DNA of 64,000 bases from Candidatus Eisenbacteria bacterium. Lineage in GTDB: Bacteria > Desulfobacterota > Binatia > DP-6. The stretch lies in contig DATJZY010000129.1 of the NCBI GenBank assembly GCA_035577985.1, positions 1 to 64,000 on the forward strand. Direction: 5' to 3'. This document shows positions 25,045 through 34,317 of this stretch, one piece after another. Made by a program: the position numbers and the translations under genes. Within the stretch, counting starts at the first letter, position 1, and every line of letters starts with the position of its first letter. A model generated the notes under the pieces. That model did no database searches and had not been told where the DNA came from. It worked only from the letters and a program-made list of their open reading frames with translations.

Positions 25045-26160
25045 ATGGAAATCACGCGCGCCGAGCAAGAGGGCGGCCGACTCGCGCTTCGACTCGCGGG
25101 CACCATCGGCCTCGACGCGGTCGCGACGCTTCGGGCGCGGGCGCAGGAGCTCGCGGGCGAGGCGGCCCGCGGCGTCGACTTCGATCTCTCGAAGGTCGAT
25201 GCCATGGACGGCAGTGCGATGGCCGTCCTGCTCCAGATGCGGACCGAGCTCGCCCACGGCGGCGCCGACGTCCGCGTGGTCGGCGCGCACGACGCGGTCG
25301 CGCGCCTCTACGAGCTGTACGACAGCGCCGAACGCAAGGCCTCGCTGCGCGAGCGACCCGCACCCGTGAGCACGCTCGAGCAGATCGGCCGCGAGGTGGC
25401 CGGACTGATCACCGGACTCTTCGAGCAGCTCGACTACCTCGGCAGTCTCCTCCGCGCCTTCCTCGACACCCTGGGCCGGCCCGCCAACGTCAACTGGGGC
25501 GACATCCCGCGCGTGATGGAGCGCGCCGGCGCCGACGGCTTCCCGATCGTCGTCATGATCACGTTCCTGGTCGGTATGGTGACCGCGTTCCAGGCCATCG
25601 TGCAGCTCCGGCAGTTCGGGGCCGACATCTTCGTCGCCGACCTCGTGGCGCTCTCGGTGGCGCGCGAGCTCGGGCCGCTCATGACGGCCATCATCGTGGC
25701 GGGCCGATCGGGGGCCGCGTTCTCGGCCGAGCTCGGTACCATGGCGGTCTCCGAGGAGATCGACGCCTTGAAGACGCTCGGCCTGTCGCCGTACGGGTTC
25801 CTCGTCTATCCGCGTCTCGTCGCGCTGCTGCTCGTGGTCCCGCTGCTGACGCTGATCGGCGATCTCTGCGGCATCCTCGGAGGCGTGTTCGTGTCGATGC
25901 TCCGCCTCGACATCACGCTCTCCGCCTACCTCCAGCGCACGCAGCAGATGCTTGACCTGTGGGACGTCGGGGGCGGCGTGCTGAAGAGCGTCTTCTTCGG
26001 TTGGGCGATCGCCCTCATCGCGTGCCAGCGGGGCATCGCGACGCGCGGCGGCGCTGCGGGCGTCGGGCTGTCGACGACGTCGGCCGTCGTCGCGAGCCTC
26101 TTCTCGCTCGTCGTCATCGACGCCGTCTTCACCATCATCTTCAACCTCTACGGCGTATGA
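25045..26160 (+). CDS. mlaE: MlaE-type permease with fused N-terminal STAS domain
   Basis: A 371-residue fusion. Residues about 1-100 form a STAS domain (FDLSKVDAMDGSAMAVLLQMRTEL) equivalent to the separate MlaB protein. From about residue 130 comes the MlaE permease domain, with FPIVVMITFLVGMVTAFQ, the conserved ARELGPLMTAIIVAGRSGAAF near 215 and GTMAVSEEIDALKTLG near 235. MlaE is the membrane subunit of the ABC transporter that moves phospholipids between inner and outer membranes. I chose the ATG at 25045, just before the STAS domain. The stop overlaps the MlaF start (ATGA). Confidence 0.93.
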   Translation: MEITRAEQEGGRLALRLAGTIGLDAVATLRARAQELAGEAARGVDFDLSKVDAMDGSAMAVLLQMRTELAHGGADVRVVGAHDAVARLYELYDSAERKASLRERPAPVSTLEQIGREVAGLITGLFEQLDYLGSLLRAFLDTLGRPANVNWGDIPRVMERAGADGFPIVVMITFLVGMVTAFQAIVQLRQFGADIFVADLVALSVARELGPLMTAIIVAGRSGAAFSAELGTMAVSEEIDALKTLGLSPYGFLVYPRLVALLLVVPLLTLIGDLCGILGGVFVSMLRLDITLSAYLQRTQQMLDLWDVGGGVLKSVFFGWAIALIACQRGIATRGGAAGVGLSTTSAVVASLFSLVVIDAVFTIIFNLYGV

Positions 26161-26894
26161 GCGAGCCCGTCATCGAGGTCGATCGCCTGACGATCGGATG
26201 GGGCGACGTGGTCCTCATGAAGGACATCACGTTCGAGGTACCGGCCGGCGACGTGTTCGCGATCCTCGGCGGCAGCGGCGCGGGCAAGTCGACGCTCCTG
26301 CGCAACATGATCGGGCTCGAGGTGCCGAAGAGCGGCACCGTGCGCATCCGCGGCGCGGGCGCGGGGCACGACGACGGCCGGCCGTCGTTCGGCGTCCTCT
26401 TCCAGTCGGGTGCCCTCTTCGGGTCGATGACCGTGGGCGAGAACGTCGCGCTGCCGCTGCGGCAGTGGACCGATCTCGACGACGACAGCATCGAGGCGAT
26501 CGTGCACGCGAAGCTGGCGCTGGTGGGGCTCGGCGGCTTCGAGCATCACCTGCCCGCGGAGATCTCGGGCGGCATGAAGAAGCGCGCCGGCATCGCGCGG
26601 GCGCTCGCGCTCGATTCGCCCATCATCTTCCTCGACGAGCCGTCGGCGGGCCTCGACCCCGTGAGCTCGGTCGAGCTCGACAACCTGATCCGGACGCTCT
26701 CCGACAACCTCGGCGTCACGGCCGTCGTCGTCACGCACGAATTGCAGAGCATCTTCGCGATCGTGAAGGACTGCATCCTGCTCGACCGCGACGCCCAGGG
26801 CATCATCGCACACGGCGACCCGCGCGAGCTCCGGGACCACTCGACCGATCCGCGCGTCTCGCGCTTCCTCAACCGCCGCATCGCAGAAGGGTGA
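26157..26894 (+). CDS. mlaF: MlaF-type ABC transporter ATPase
   Basis: A 245-residue ATPase. It has Walker A GGSGAGKST near residue 37, the Q-loop LFQSGALFGSMTV (the Q-S-G-A-L-F form typical of MlaF), signature SGGMKKRAGIARALA, Walker B IIFLDEPSAGLDP and the H-loop VTHE. It energises the lipid transporter. Start and stop overlap both neighbours (ATGA and GTGA), so expression is coupled with mlaE and mlaD. Confidence 0.95.
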   Translation: MSEPVIEVDRLTIGWGDVVLMKDITFEVPAGDVFAILGGSGAGKSTLLRNMIGLEVPKSGTVRIRGAGAGHDDGRPSFGVLFQSGALFGSMTVGENVALPLRQWTDLDDDSIEAIVHAKLALVGLGGFEHHLPAEISGGMKKRAGIARALALDSPIIFLDEPSAGLDPVSSVELDNLIRTLSDNLGVTAVVVTHELQSIFAIVKDCILLDRDAQGIIAHGDPRELRDHSTDPRVSRFLNRRIAEG

Positions 26895-27769
26895 CGTCCG
26901 TGTCGCAGACCAACCATTGGAAGCTGGGACTCTTCGTCGTGGCCGGGATCGGGCTCGGTCTGGCGACGGTGTTCTGGATCGGGCTGCGGCGTCTCAACCG
27001 CGACTCGATTCCGGTCGTCACGTACTTCGACGAGTCCGTGCAGGGCCTCGACGTGGGGTCGCCCGTCAAGTTCCGCGGCGTCACGCTCGGCACGGTCGCG
27101 ACCATCACGGTCGCGCCGGACCTCCGGCACGTCGAGGTCTGGATGCGCATCTACAGCGACGAGCTGCGCCGCATGGGCTTCGATCCCGACGGGCCGCGCG
27201 ATCCGCTGCTGCGCCCGCAGCTCGCGTCGGCGGGCATCACCGGCGTCAAGTTCGTCCAGTTCGATACCTTCCCACCCGAGCGCTACAAGGAGGTGGATCT
27301 GCCGTTCGCCGTGCCGGAGAGCTACTACGTTCCGGCCGTGCCCTCGACCTTGAAGAGTCTCGAGGAGCTCGCGAACGACTTCGTGGCGCGCCTCCCGAAG
27401 CTGCAGGACCAGCTCGGCGACACGCTCATGGAAGCCAAGAAGTCGCTGCGCAATCTCGCCGACCTCGTGGGCTGGGTGAAGAGCGACGAGAGCGGCGTGC
27501 GCAAGCTCATCGGGTCGCTCGACGAGGCCGCGCGGACGCTGAAGAAGGCGATCCGCGAGGCCGAGCTCGGGCAGACGACGGGCTCGGTGCGCGCGGCGGC
27601 GGGGAGCGTCGGGGGGACGGCGTCGCAGCTCGGCGGACAGAGCGCGCAGCTCGAAGCGACGCTGGTCGCACTGCGCGAGACGCTCGAGGCCGTGCGGGCG
27701 CTCGCGGCGCGGCTTGAGCGCGATCCGAGCGCGCTGCTGCGCGGCCGCACGGTGGAGGAGCCGAAGTGA
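26891..27769 (+). CDS. mlaD: MCE/MlaD family lipid-binding protein
   Basis: A 292-residue protein with one N-terminal membrane anchor (LGLFVVAGIGLGLATVFWIGL) and a single MCE domain. The domain begins VVTYFDESVQGLDVGSPVKFRGV near residue 38 and includes GITGVKFVQFD. The C-terminal third is a helical, coiled-coil-like region, expected to form the lipid channel stalk in hexameric MCE rings. The GTG at 26891 overlaps the mlaF stop; a second GTG at 26900 is possible. Unlike E. coli MlaD (about 180 residues), it has the long tail seen in many non-gamma-proteobacteria. Confidence 0.92.
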   Translation: MTSVSQTNHWKLGLFVVAGIGLGLATVFWIGLRRLNRDSIPVVTYFDESVQGLDVGSPVKFRGVTLGTVATITVAPDLRHVEVWMRIYSDELRRMGFDPDGPRDPLLRPQLASAGITGVKFVQFDTFPPERYKEVDLPFAVPESYYVPAVPSTLKSLEELANDFVARLPKLQDQLGDTLMEAKKSLRNLADLVGWVKSDESGVRKLIGSLDEAARTLKKAIREAELGQTTGSVRAAAGSVGGTASQLGGQSAQLEATLVALRETLEAVRALAARLERDPSALLRGRTVEEPK

Positions 27770-27780
27770 GGAGGCGAGGA

Positions 27781-28356
27781 ATGTCGATGCGGTGGATCGG
27801 GGCCGTCTGCGTGCTGCTGGCCGGGTGCCTGCTCCCGTCGCCGCCCGACCCCCCGCGCTACTTCGCGCCGACGACCGAAGACGGCATGCCGCGCGCCGCG
27901 ACGAACGCGCCCGTGCGCCTGGCGCCGGTGCGCAGCCCGACGTACCTCCGCGAGGCGATGGTATGGCGCCGCTCGGAGGTCGAGTACGGGTTCTACGACC
28001 AGCGGCGCTGGACCGAGCTGCCGTCGACCTACGTCGAGCGCGCGCTCGCCCGCGGCCTGTTCGCGGTCGAGCGGACGCCTGGGGAGGGCACGGCGAACCT
28101 GCCGGTCGTCTACGCCGAGGTGCGCGCGTTCGAGGACGTGCTCGCCCCCGTGCACGAGGCCCGGGTCGCGGTCGCGATCGAGGTCGTGGACGGCCGCTGC
28201 GTGCTCTTGCGGACGACCGTCGCAGCGACCCGCCCGCTCGCGAATGACGATCCCGGAGCGGCCGCGCGTGGCATCGGCGAGGCGCTCGACGAGGTCGCGC
28301 AGCAGGCCGACACGGAGATCCGCGACGCCGTCGCCCGTCGCCAGCCCTGCTCGTAG
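27781..28356 (+). CDS. ABC-type transport auxiliary lipoprotein (PqiC-like)
   Basis: A 191-residue lipoprotein. Its signal MSMRWIGAVCVLLAGC has a clear lipobox (LAGC, Cys16). The mature part contains RYFAP near the start, and VEYGFYDQRRWTELPSTYVERAL, matching the fold of the auxiliary lipoproteins encoded next to MCE transporters. I chose the ATG at 27781, which follows a GGAGGCGAGGA ribosome site, over a GTG at 27766 that overlaps the mlaD stop. It probably bridges the MCE complex to the outer membrane. Confidence 0.83.
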   Translation: MSMRWIGAVCVLLAGCLLPSPPDPPRYFAPTTEDGMPRAATNAPVRLAPVRSPTYLREAMVWRRSEVEYGFYDQRRWTELPSTYVERALARGLFAVERTPGEGTANLPVVYAEVRAFEDVLAPVHEARVAVAIEVVDGRCVLLRTTVAATRPLANDDPGAAARGIGEALDEVAQQADTEIRDAVARRQPCS

Positions 28357-28362
28357 CCGGTC

Positions 28363-30774
28363 ATGATCGGACGATTGCTCCGCCTCCTCGTGGGGATCGT
28401 CGTGGTCGTGACGCTGGCCGCCGGGCTCCTCGTCTGGCGCCTGCAACGCGCGCCGATCTCGCTCGACGTCTTCGTGCCGCGAATCGAGGCGGCGCTCGGC
28501 GGCGCGGCCGCCGTGCGCATCGGCTCGGTCGAGCTCGTGTGGAATCCGGAGCGCCACCGCCCCGAGCTGCGCGCACGAGACGTGAAGCTCGGGAGCCCCG
28601 ACGAGGGCTCGACGGTCTCGCTCGCCGAGGTGGCGATCCGCTTCGCGCTCCGCGACCTGCTGCACGGCGGGTTCGCCGTCACGGGGATCGAGGTCCTCGA
28701 GCCGCAGCTGAACCTCGTCCGCTCGCATGACGGCCGGATCGTGGCCGGCACGGCGGCGCCGGACGCGACGGCGCCGGAGCAGGGACCCGCGCTCGAGCGG
28801 ATGGACGCCGTGCTCGGACGGCTTCGCTACGTGGCGATCAGCGACGGGGACCTGAACGTCGTCGACGAAGTGACCGGGACGCGCTGGCACGTGCCGGACG
28901 TCGACGGGATGATGTGGCGAGAGGGCACCGGCATCCGCCTGGAGCTCGAAATGAAGCTCGAGTGCGACGCAGCCCGCGTTCCGCTGTCGGTCCAGGGGCT
29001 CTTCGACGAGGGCGCGAAACGGTTCGAGGTGCAGGCGAGCGCGGGCGCGCTCGAGACCGCCGCGGGTCTCGCGTGCTGGCCTCCCGGTGCCGCGTCGGAG
29101 GCGCGCGCGTGGGTGAAAGCGAACGTCACCGGGGGCACGGTGCGTGACGCGCGCCTAGTACTCGCGGGTCATGCCGGAGAGGGCGCCGGGCTCGACTCGC
29201 TCGCGGCGACGCTCGCCTTCGGGGATCTGACGGTCCGCTACGTCGACACCATGCCGCCCGCACGCGGCGTCGAAGGTACGGGCGCGTTCTCGCTCGGCGG
29301 CGCCGAGTTCAAGGTCGGCAAGGCCGCCGTCGACGCGCTGCAGGTGAAGCCGGCGAGCGTTCGCCTCGCCTGGGCGGGAGAGGGGCCGCCTCGCATCGCG
29401 ATCGAGGCCCAGTTCGACGGCCCTCTCTCCGGCGCGCTGGCGGTGCTCGACGCCGAGCCGATCGCGATGAGCGCCGCGCTCCGCATTTCCACCCGCGGCG
29501 CGACGGGCCGGATGGCCGGCCGGGTCGGGTTCGACTTCCGGCTCGGGGGCAAGCCCACGCCGGCTGGTCTCGGGCTCGCGGTCAGCGCGACGCTGCGCGG
29601 GGCGGCGGTCCCCGAGATGCCGGAGGCGCTGGCGATGACCGCGGGCGACCTCGACATCAAGGTGGACGGCCAGGGCCTCGGTGCGACCGGGCAGGCGCGC
29701 CTGCGGGGCGTTCCGGTCCGACTCCGCATCACCGAGCGCTGGGGCGATCCCACGGCGCGACGGATCGAGATCTCGGCTCGCCTCGATCGCGCCGCGCGCG
29801 CGACGTTCGATCTCGATTTCGGCAGCACCGTCGAGGGCCCGGTCGACACGAGGATCCAGCTCGGGCGGACGAAGGACGGACAGGACGTGGCGGACGTCGA
29901 CGTCGACCTCCAGACTGCAACCGTCACCATGCCGGGCATCGCCCTGCGCAAGGCGGCCGGCGTGCCGGGCCGGCTCACGTCCAGCCTCGTGCTGGCGGAC
30001 GGCCGGATCGCGAGGGTCGAGCGCTTCCAGCTCGCGGTCGGGCAGACGCGGGTGCGGGGAAGCGCCACACGGGCATCCAGCGGAGATCGCTGGGCGACGA
30101 TCGACGCCGACGCGACGCTGGCGCCCCAATTCCCCGGCGGCCTGCCCGGCACGGCGGTGCTCGCGTTGCGCGGCAGCGACGGTCCCCGGTACGGGGCGAC
30201 GCTCAGGTCGAGGGACGCCGGTAATCTGGTCGCGAGCTTTGGAAACCCGAACGTGCGCGGCGGGACCCTTTCCTTCGAGGGGACGATCGACCCGTTCGCC
30301 GCGGGATCGCCGTTCGCTGGACGCCTCACCTGCGAGAAGATCACCGTTGCGGACATGCCATGGCTCATCCGCGTCATCACGCTGACCTCGATCGCAGGCC
30401 TGCTCGGGTCGGACAACGTCGTCCCGTTCGACGCCGTGACGGCGACGCTCGACTACCGCGCGCCGACGCTGGTGGTGAAGGATCTGCGAGCACAGGGTCC
30501 GAAGCTCGACCTGCTGCTCGACGGTGCCATCGATCTCGTCGAGGACCGGCTCGACTTCACCGGAACGCTCATCCCATCGTATTACCGGCTGAACGGGGTG
30601 CTCGGCCGGATCCCGTTCATCGGCGGCGTGCTCTCGAAGGCGACCGGTGACGCCATTTCGGCAGTCACCTTCACCGTGCGAGGAACGCGGCAGAACCCGG
30701 ACGTCAGCGTGAAGCCGCTCTCGACGCTCGCGCCGGGCGCGCTGCGCGACGTTTTCCAGAAGCTGGGATTGTGA
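28363..30774 (+). CDS. AsmA-like / DUF3971 envelope protein
   Basis: An 803-residue protein with one N-terminal membrane helix (LLRLLVGIVVVVTLAAGLLVW) and a long periplasmic beta-rich body. Repeating strand patterns such as ALRDLLHGGFAVTGIEVLEPQLNLVRS are typical of AsmA, TamB and YhdP. Near the C-terminus, TGTLIPSYYRLNGVLGRIPFIGGVL resembles the AsmA/DUF3971 C-terminal motif. Members form hydrophobic grooves thought to carry phospholipids to the outer membrane. It starts 6 nt after the auxiliary lipoprotein gene, so the whole lipid transport set is likely one transcript. Confidence 0.87.
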   Translation: MIGRLLRLLVGIVVVVTLAAGLLVWRLQRAPISLDVFVPRIEAALGGAAAVRIGSVELVWNPERHRPELRARDVKLGSPDEGSTVSLAEVAIRFALRDLLHGGFAVTGIEVLEPQLNLVRSHDGRIVAGTAAPDATAPEQGPALERMDAVLGRLRYVAISDGDLNVVDEVTGTRWHVPDVDGMMWREGTGIRLELEMKLECDAARVPLSVQGLFDEGAKRFEVQASAGALETAAGLACWPPGAASEARAWVKANVTGGTVRDARLVLAGHAGEGAGLDSLAATLAFGDLTVRYVDTMPPARGVEGTGAFSLGGAEFKVGKAAVDALQVKPASVRLAWAGEGPPRIAIEAQFDGPLSGALAVLDAEPIAMSAALRISTRGATGRMAGRVGFDFRLGGKPTPAGLGLAVSATLRGAAVPEMPEALAMTAGDLDIKVDGQGLGATGQARLRGVPVRLRITERWGDPTARRIEISARLDRAARATFDLDFGSTVEGPVDTRIQLGRTKDGQDVADVDVDLQTATVTMPGIALRKAAGVPGRLTSSLVLADGRIARVERFQLAVGQTRVRGSATRASSGDRWATIDADATLAPQFPGGLPGTAVLALRGSDGPRYGATLRSRDAGNLVASFGNPNVRGGTLSFEGTIDPFAAGSPFAGRLTCEKITVADMPWLIRVITLTSIAGLLGSDNVVPFDAVTATLDYRAPTLVVKDLRAQGPKLDLLLDGAIDLVEDRLDFTGTLIPSYYRLNGVLGRIPFIGGVLSKATGDAISAVTFTVRGTRQNPDVSVKPLSTLAPGALRDVFQKLGL

Positions 30775-30855
30775 GCAGCCCCCGCCGCTCTGCGAGGCGC
30801 GCGAAAACGGTTTGCGTTTTGCATGTTCGTCGGTCATGGTTGGGTGTATTCCGTC

Positions 30856-32592
30856 ATGTGGCCCCGTGTAGCGGCCGTTTTGGTACTTGCCGTCGTGCTG
30901 GTGAGTGGCTGCGCAGGGGTAAGGCAGCGACTCATGGGGACGGGCATGCCCGGAACCCCGGTCGAGTTGCCGTCCGAAGCGGAGCCGCTGGGTCACTTCC
31001 TGCGCGGACAAGTCGCGCTCACGCGCAACGACGCGCCCGCCGCCATCAAGGAGTTCGAGAAGGCGATCGCGGCCGACCCGTCGACGCCGTGGCTGCGCCT
31101 ACGGCTCGCACAGCTCTACGTGCGCGTCGGCAAGCTCGATCTCGCGCTCGAGCAGTGCCAGTACGTCGTCGAGGCCGAGCCGAACAACCTCGATGCGCTC
31201 GCGCTCGAAGGCGGCGTCCTGTCGGCGCTCGGTCGCGACCAGGAGGCCATCGCGGTCTACGAGCACGTGCTGCAAGTCGATCCCGACGTGCAGGAGGCGT
31301 ACCTCTATCTGGGCGCGCTCTACGGAAAGCGCGGCGATCTCGCCCTCGCGGTGGCGACGCTGCAGAAGCTCACCGCGCGCAATCCGACGTCGATCCTCGG
31401 CTACTACTACCTGGGCCGCGTGTACGCCGGCGCCGGGCAGCTCGACAAGGCGGAGCACTACTACCTCGAAGCCCTGAAGCTCTCGCCGCAGTCGGAGCTG
31501 ATCCTCACCGATCTCGCCGTCGCGTACGAGGCGCAGGGCAAGACGCAGAAGGCGGTCGAGCTCTACGAGCGCATCCTCGCCGCGAATCCGCAGAGCGTGA
31601 TCGTTCGGCGCCGGCTCGGCGGCATCTACGTCGGTCAGAAGCGGTTCGACGACGCGCTGGCGCAGTTCCGCGAGATCGAGCGCATCGACGGCGACCCGCG
31701 CGAGGCGCGCACCAAGATCGGCCTCATCTACTTCGAGAAGGGTGACCTCGACCGCGCCGCCACCGAGTTCAACCTCGTCCTCGCCGCCGATCCCAAGAAC
31801 GACCGCGTGCGGTACTACCTCGGCGCGGCGTACGCCGAGCTCGGCGAGACGTCGCACGCGCTCGACGAGTTCGACAAGGTCGACGAGAAGTCCGACTACT
31901 ACGTCGACGCGCGCGTCCGGCGCGCCACGATCCTCCAGAAGGACAACCTCAAGCAGGCGATCTCGGAGATCCAGGACGCCTTGAAGGTGAAGCCCGACTC
32001 GCCCGAGCTGATGAGTTACCTCGCCTCGCTCTACCGCGAGCAGCGCGACTACCCGAAGGCCGTGACGATGCTCGAGCGCGTCGTCCAGCAGTATCCCGAC
32101 AACGATCGCTATCGCTTCACGCTCGGCGCCGCGTACGACGAGATGAACAACAGGGATCGCGCCATCGAGGAGATGCAGCGCGCGATCGCGATCAACCCGA
32201 AGAACGCGCCTGCGCTCAACTATCTCGGCTACACGTACGCGGACATGGGCGTGAAGCTCGACGAGGCGGAGGTGCTGATCCGCCGCGCGATCGAGCTCGA
32301 GCCCGACGACGGCTTCTACATCGACAGCCTCGGCTGGGTGTACTTCCAGCGCGGCGACTACAACCGCGCGGTCGAGACGCTCGAGCGCGCCGCGGAGCTC
32401 GCCGGCGAGGATCCGACGATCGTCGAGCACCTGGGCGACGCGTACCTGAAGACCGGACGGGCCGACTCGGCCCTCCAGTCCTACAAGGACGCGCTCGGAC
32501 ACTCGAAGGACCAGGCGCAGATCGAGCGCTTGAAGGAGAAGATCCACGGGCTGGGCGAGGCGAGCCGCGCCGAGGCGTCGCCCCATTCCTGA
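30856..32592 (+). CDS. TPR-repeat lipoprotein
   Basis: A 578-residue protein with a lipoprotein signal (MWPRVAAVLVLAVVLVSGC, Cys19). A long run of roughly fifteen tetratricopeptide repeats follows, with the usual W-LG-Y-A-P spacing, for example YLYLGALYGKRGDLALAVA and YLGYTYADMGVKLDEAEV. TPR lipoproteins scaffold envelope complexes; no enzyme domain is visible. I chose the ATG at 30856 because the signal starts there; an ATG at 30823 would add 11 residues. Neither has a good ribosome site, and an A/T-richer stretch just upstream (30797-30822) might hold promoter elements. Confidence 0.87.
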   Translation: MWPRVAAVLVLAVVLVSGCAGVRQRLMGTGMPGTPVELPSEAEPLGHFLRGQVALTRNDAPAAIKEFEKAIAADPSTPWLRLRLAQLYVRVGKLDLALEQCQYVVEAEPNNLDALALEGGVLSALGRDQEAIAVYEHVLQVDPDVQEAYLYLGALYGKRGDLALAVATLQKLTARNPTSILGYYYLGRVYAGAGQLDKAEHYYLEALKLSPQSELILTDLAVAYEAQGKTQKAVELYERILAANPQSVIVRRRLGGIYVGQKRFDDALAQFREIERIDGDPREARTKIGLIYFEKGDLDRAATEFNLVLAADPKNDRVRYYLGAAYAELGETSHALDEFDKVDEKSDYYVDARVRRATILQKDNLKQAISEIQDALKVKPDSPELMSYLASLYREQRDYPKAVTMLERVVQQYPDNDRYRFTLGAAYDEMNNRDRAIEEMQRAIAINPKNAPALNYLGYTYADMGVKLDEAEVLIRRAIELEPDDGFYIDSLGWVYFQRGDYNRAVETLERAAELAGEDPTIVEHLGDAYLKTGRADSALQSYKDALGHSKDQAQIERLKEKIHGLGEASRAEASPHS

Positions 32593-32593
32593 C

Positions 32594-33361
32594 GTGCCGC
32601 GGGCCGCGCTCCGGAGCCGGATCTGGCTCCTCGGCCTCGTGCTCGTCGCCGGGTGTGCCGGTCTGCGGGGCCTCGGGCCTGCGCGGCCGACGACGACCGA
32701 CGAGCTCCTCGCCGGCGTCTCCGCGCGCCGCGCAGCCGTGACGTCGCTCCGCGCGCGCGTCCGGCTGCGTTCGGGCCTCGCGCGCGTGTGGACGCGCCAG
32801 GCGGTGCTCGTGCAGCGGCCGGCCGCGATCCGCATCGACGTTCTGTCGCCGTTCGGCCTCGCGCTCGCGGTCGGAACCGAGGGGCGCACGCTGTGGGCGT
32901 ACCCACCCCAGCAGGGCGTGCTCTACGAAGGCGTCGCGAGCCCGGCGAACCTCCAGCGTCTGCTCGGCACGCCGCTCGCGGTCGAAGATCTGGTCGACGT
33001 GTTTCTCGGTGCGGCGCCGGCCCGAACGCCCACCGCGGAGCCCACGCTCGCGCGCGACGGCGACGCGTACGTGCTGACGATCCCGTACCAGGGCGGGACG
33101 CAGATCCTGCGCTTCGCCGTCGACACGCTCGACATGGTCGGCATCGAGGAGCTGCGTGACGGGGCGGCGCCCATCCGCGTCACCTTCGGCGACTACGAGG
33201 ACGGCTTCGCGCACGCGCTCGATCTCACGGGTGCCGACGGCGTGGCCGCGAGCATCGCGTACGACCAGGTCGAGCGAAACGCGACGATCGACCCCGCGGC
33301 GTTCACGCCGCCGGCGGCGCAGCGGGTCCTGCCGCTCGAGCGTGCGGCGGCGCCCTCCTGA
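32594..33361 (+). CDS. LolB-like outer-membrane lipoprotein
   Basis: A 255-residue protein with signal [13 protein letters not shown] (Cys21). An early [26 protein letters not shown] segment, then [17 protein letters not shown], is typical of the LolB/LolA-like or DUF4292 fold. These bind acyl chains and insert lipoproteins in the outer membrane. The motif match is by eye, so exact family is unsure. The GTG at 32594 follows the TPR gene by 1 nt and the stop overlaps the next ATG (TGATG), so it is translationally coupled on both sides. Confidence 0.75.
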   Translation: MPRAALRSRIWLLGLVLVAGCAGLRGLGPARPTTTDELLAGVSARRAAVTSLRARVRLRSGLARVWTRQAVLVQRPAAIRIDVLSPFGLALAVGTEGRTLWAYPPQQGVLYEGVASPANLQRLLGTPLAVEDLVDVFLGAAPARTPTAEPTLARDGDAYVLTIPYQGGTQILRFAVDTLDMVGIEELRDGAAPIRVTFGDYEDGFAHALDLTGADGVAASIAYDQVERNATIDPAAFTPPAAQRVLPLERAAAPS

Positions 33362-34317
33362 TGCCGCTCCTTTCGGTCGAGCACCTGACGATGGAGTTTC
33401 CGAACGACGGGGCTCCGGCGCGGGCGATCGACGACGTCTCGTTCGAGCTCGAGCGCGGGCACGTGCTGGGGCTCGTCGGCGAATCGGGGTGCGGCAAGAG
33501 CATGACCGCGCTCTGCGTGATGCGGCTCGTTCCGACCTCCGGCCGGATCGCCGCCGGCCGCATCGTCTTCGACGGGCGGGATCTCCTCGCGCTGCCGGAG
33601 CACGAGATCCGCGCGCTGCGCGGCGCGCGCATCGCGATGATCTTCCAGGAGCCCATGACGGCCCTGAATCCCGTGCTCACGGCCGGCTACCAGATCGCCG
33701 AGGCGCTGCGCATCCACGAGCCCATCTCGCGCCGCGACGCGTGGGCCCGCGCCGTCGAGCTCCTGGGGGAGGTCGGCATCCCCGAGCCGGCGACGCGCGC
33801 CCACGACTACTCGCACCAGCTCTCGGGGGGCATGCGCCAGCGCGTCATGATCGCGATGGCGATCGCGTGCAAGCCCGACCTCCTCATCGCCGACGAGCCG
33901 ACGACCGCGCTCGACGTGACGATCCAGGCCGAGATCCTGGATCTGCTACGCCGCCTGCGCGACACGCGCGGCATGGCGGTCGTGCTCATCACGCACGATC
34001 TCGGTATCGTCGCCGAGCAAGCCGACCGCGTCGCGATCATGTACGCCGGGCGCATCGTCGAGCAGGCGCCGACGCGCGAGCTGTTCGCGAACCCGCTCCA
34101 CCCCTACACGCGCGCGCTCCTGCGCTCGATGCCGACGCTCGGCGCGCACCGCGAACGCCTGGAGGCCATTCCCGGCAACGTGCCCGACATCACCCGCCGC
34201 CCGAGCGGCTGCAGCTTCCGCGACCGCTGCGCGCTCGCGACCGCGGACTGCGCCACCGCGCCACCCGCGCTCGTGCCCAAGGCCCCCGCGCACGCCGTCG
34301 CGTGCATCAACGTATGA
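33361..34317 (+). CDS. oligopeptide/dipeptide ABC transporter ATPase (OppD-like)
   Basis: A 318-residue ATPase. It has Walker [10 protein letters not shown] near residue 40, Q-loop [12 protein letters not shown], signature [16 protein letters not shown], Walker [17 protein letters not shown] and H-loop ITHDLG. The C-terminal oligo_HPY region ([15 protein letters not shown]) is followed by a cysteine-containing tail. It energises a peptide or nickel importer together with the OppF-like partner directly downstream (ATGA overlap). No permease or binding protein gene lies nearby, which is unusual. Confidence 0.93.
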   Translation: MPLLSVEHLTMEFPNDGAPARAIDDVSFELERGHVLGLVGESGCGKSMTALCVMRLVPTSGRIAAGRIVFDGRDLLALPEHEIRALRGARIAMIFQEPMTALNPVLTAGYQIAEALRIHEPISRRDAWARAVELLGEVGIPEPATRAHDYSHQLSGGMRQRVMIAMAIACKPDLLIADEPTTALDVTIQAEILDLLRRLRDTRGMAVVLITHDLGIVAEQADRVAIMYAGRIVEQAPTRELFANPLHPYTRALLRSMPTLGAHRERLEAIPGNVPDITRRPSGCSFRDRCALATADCATAPPALVPKAPAHAVACINV

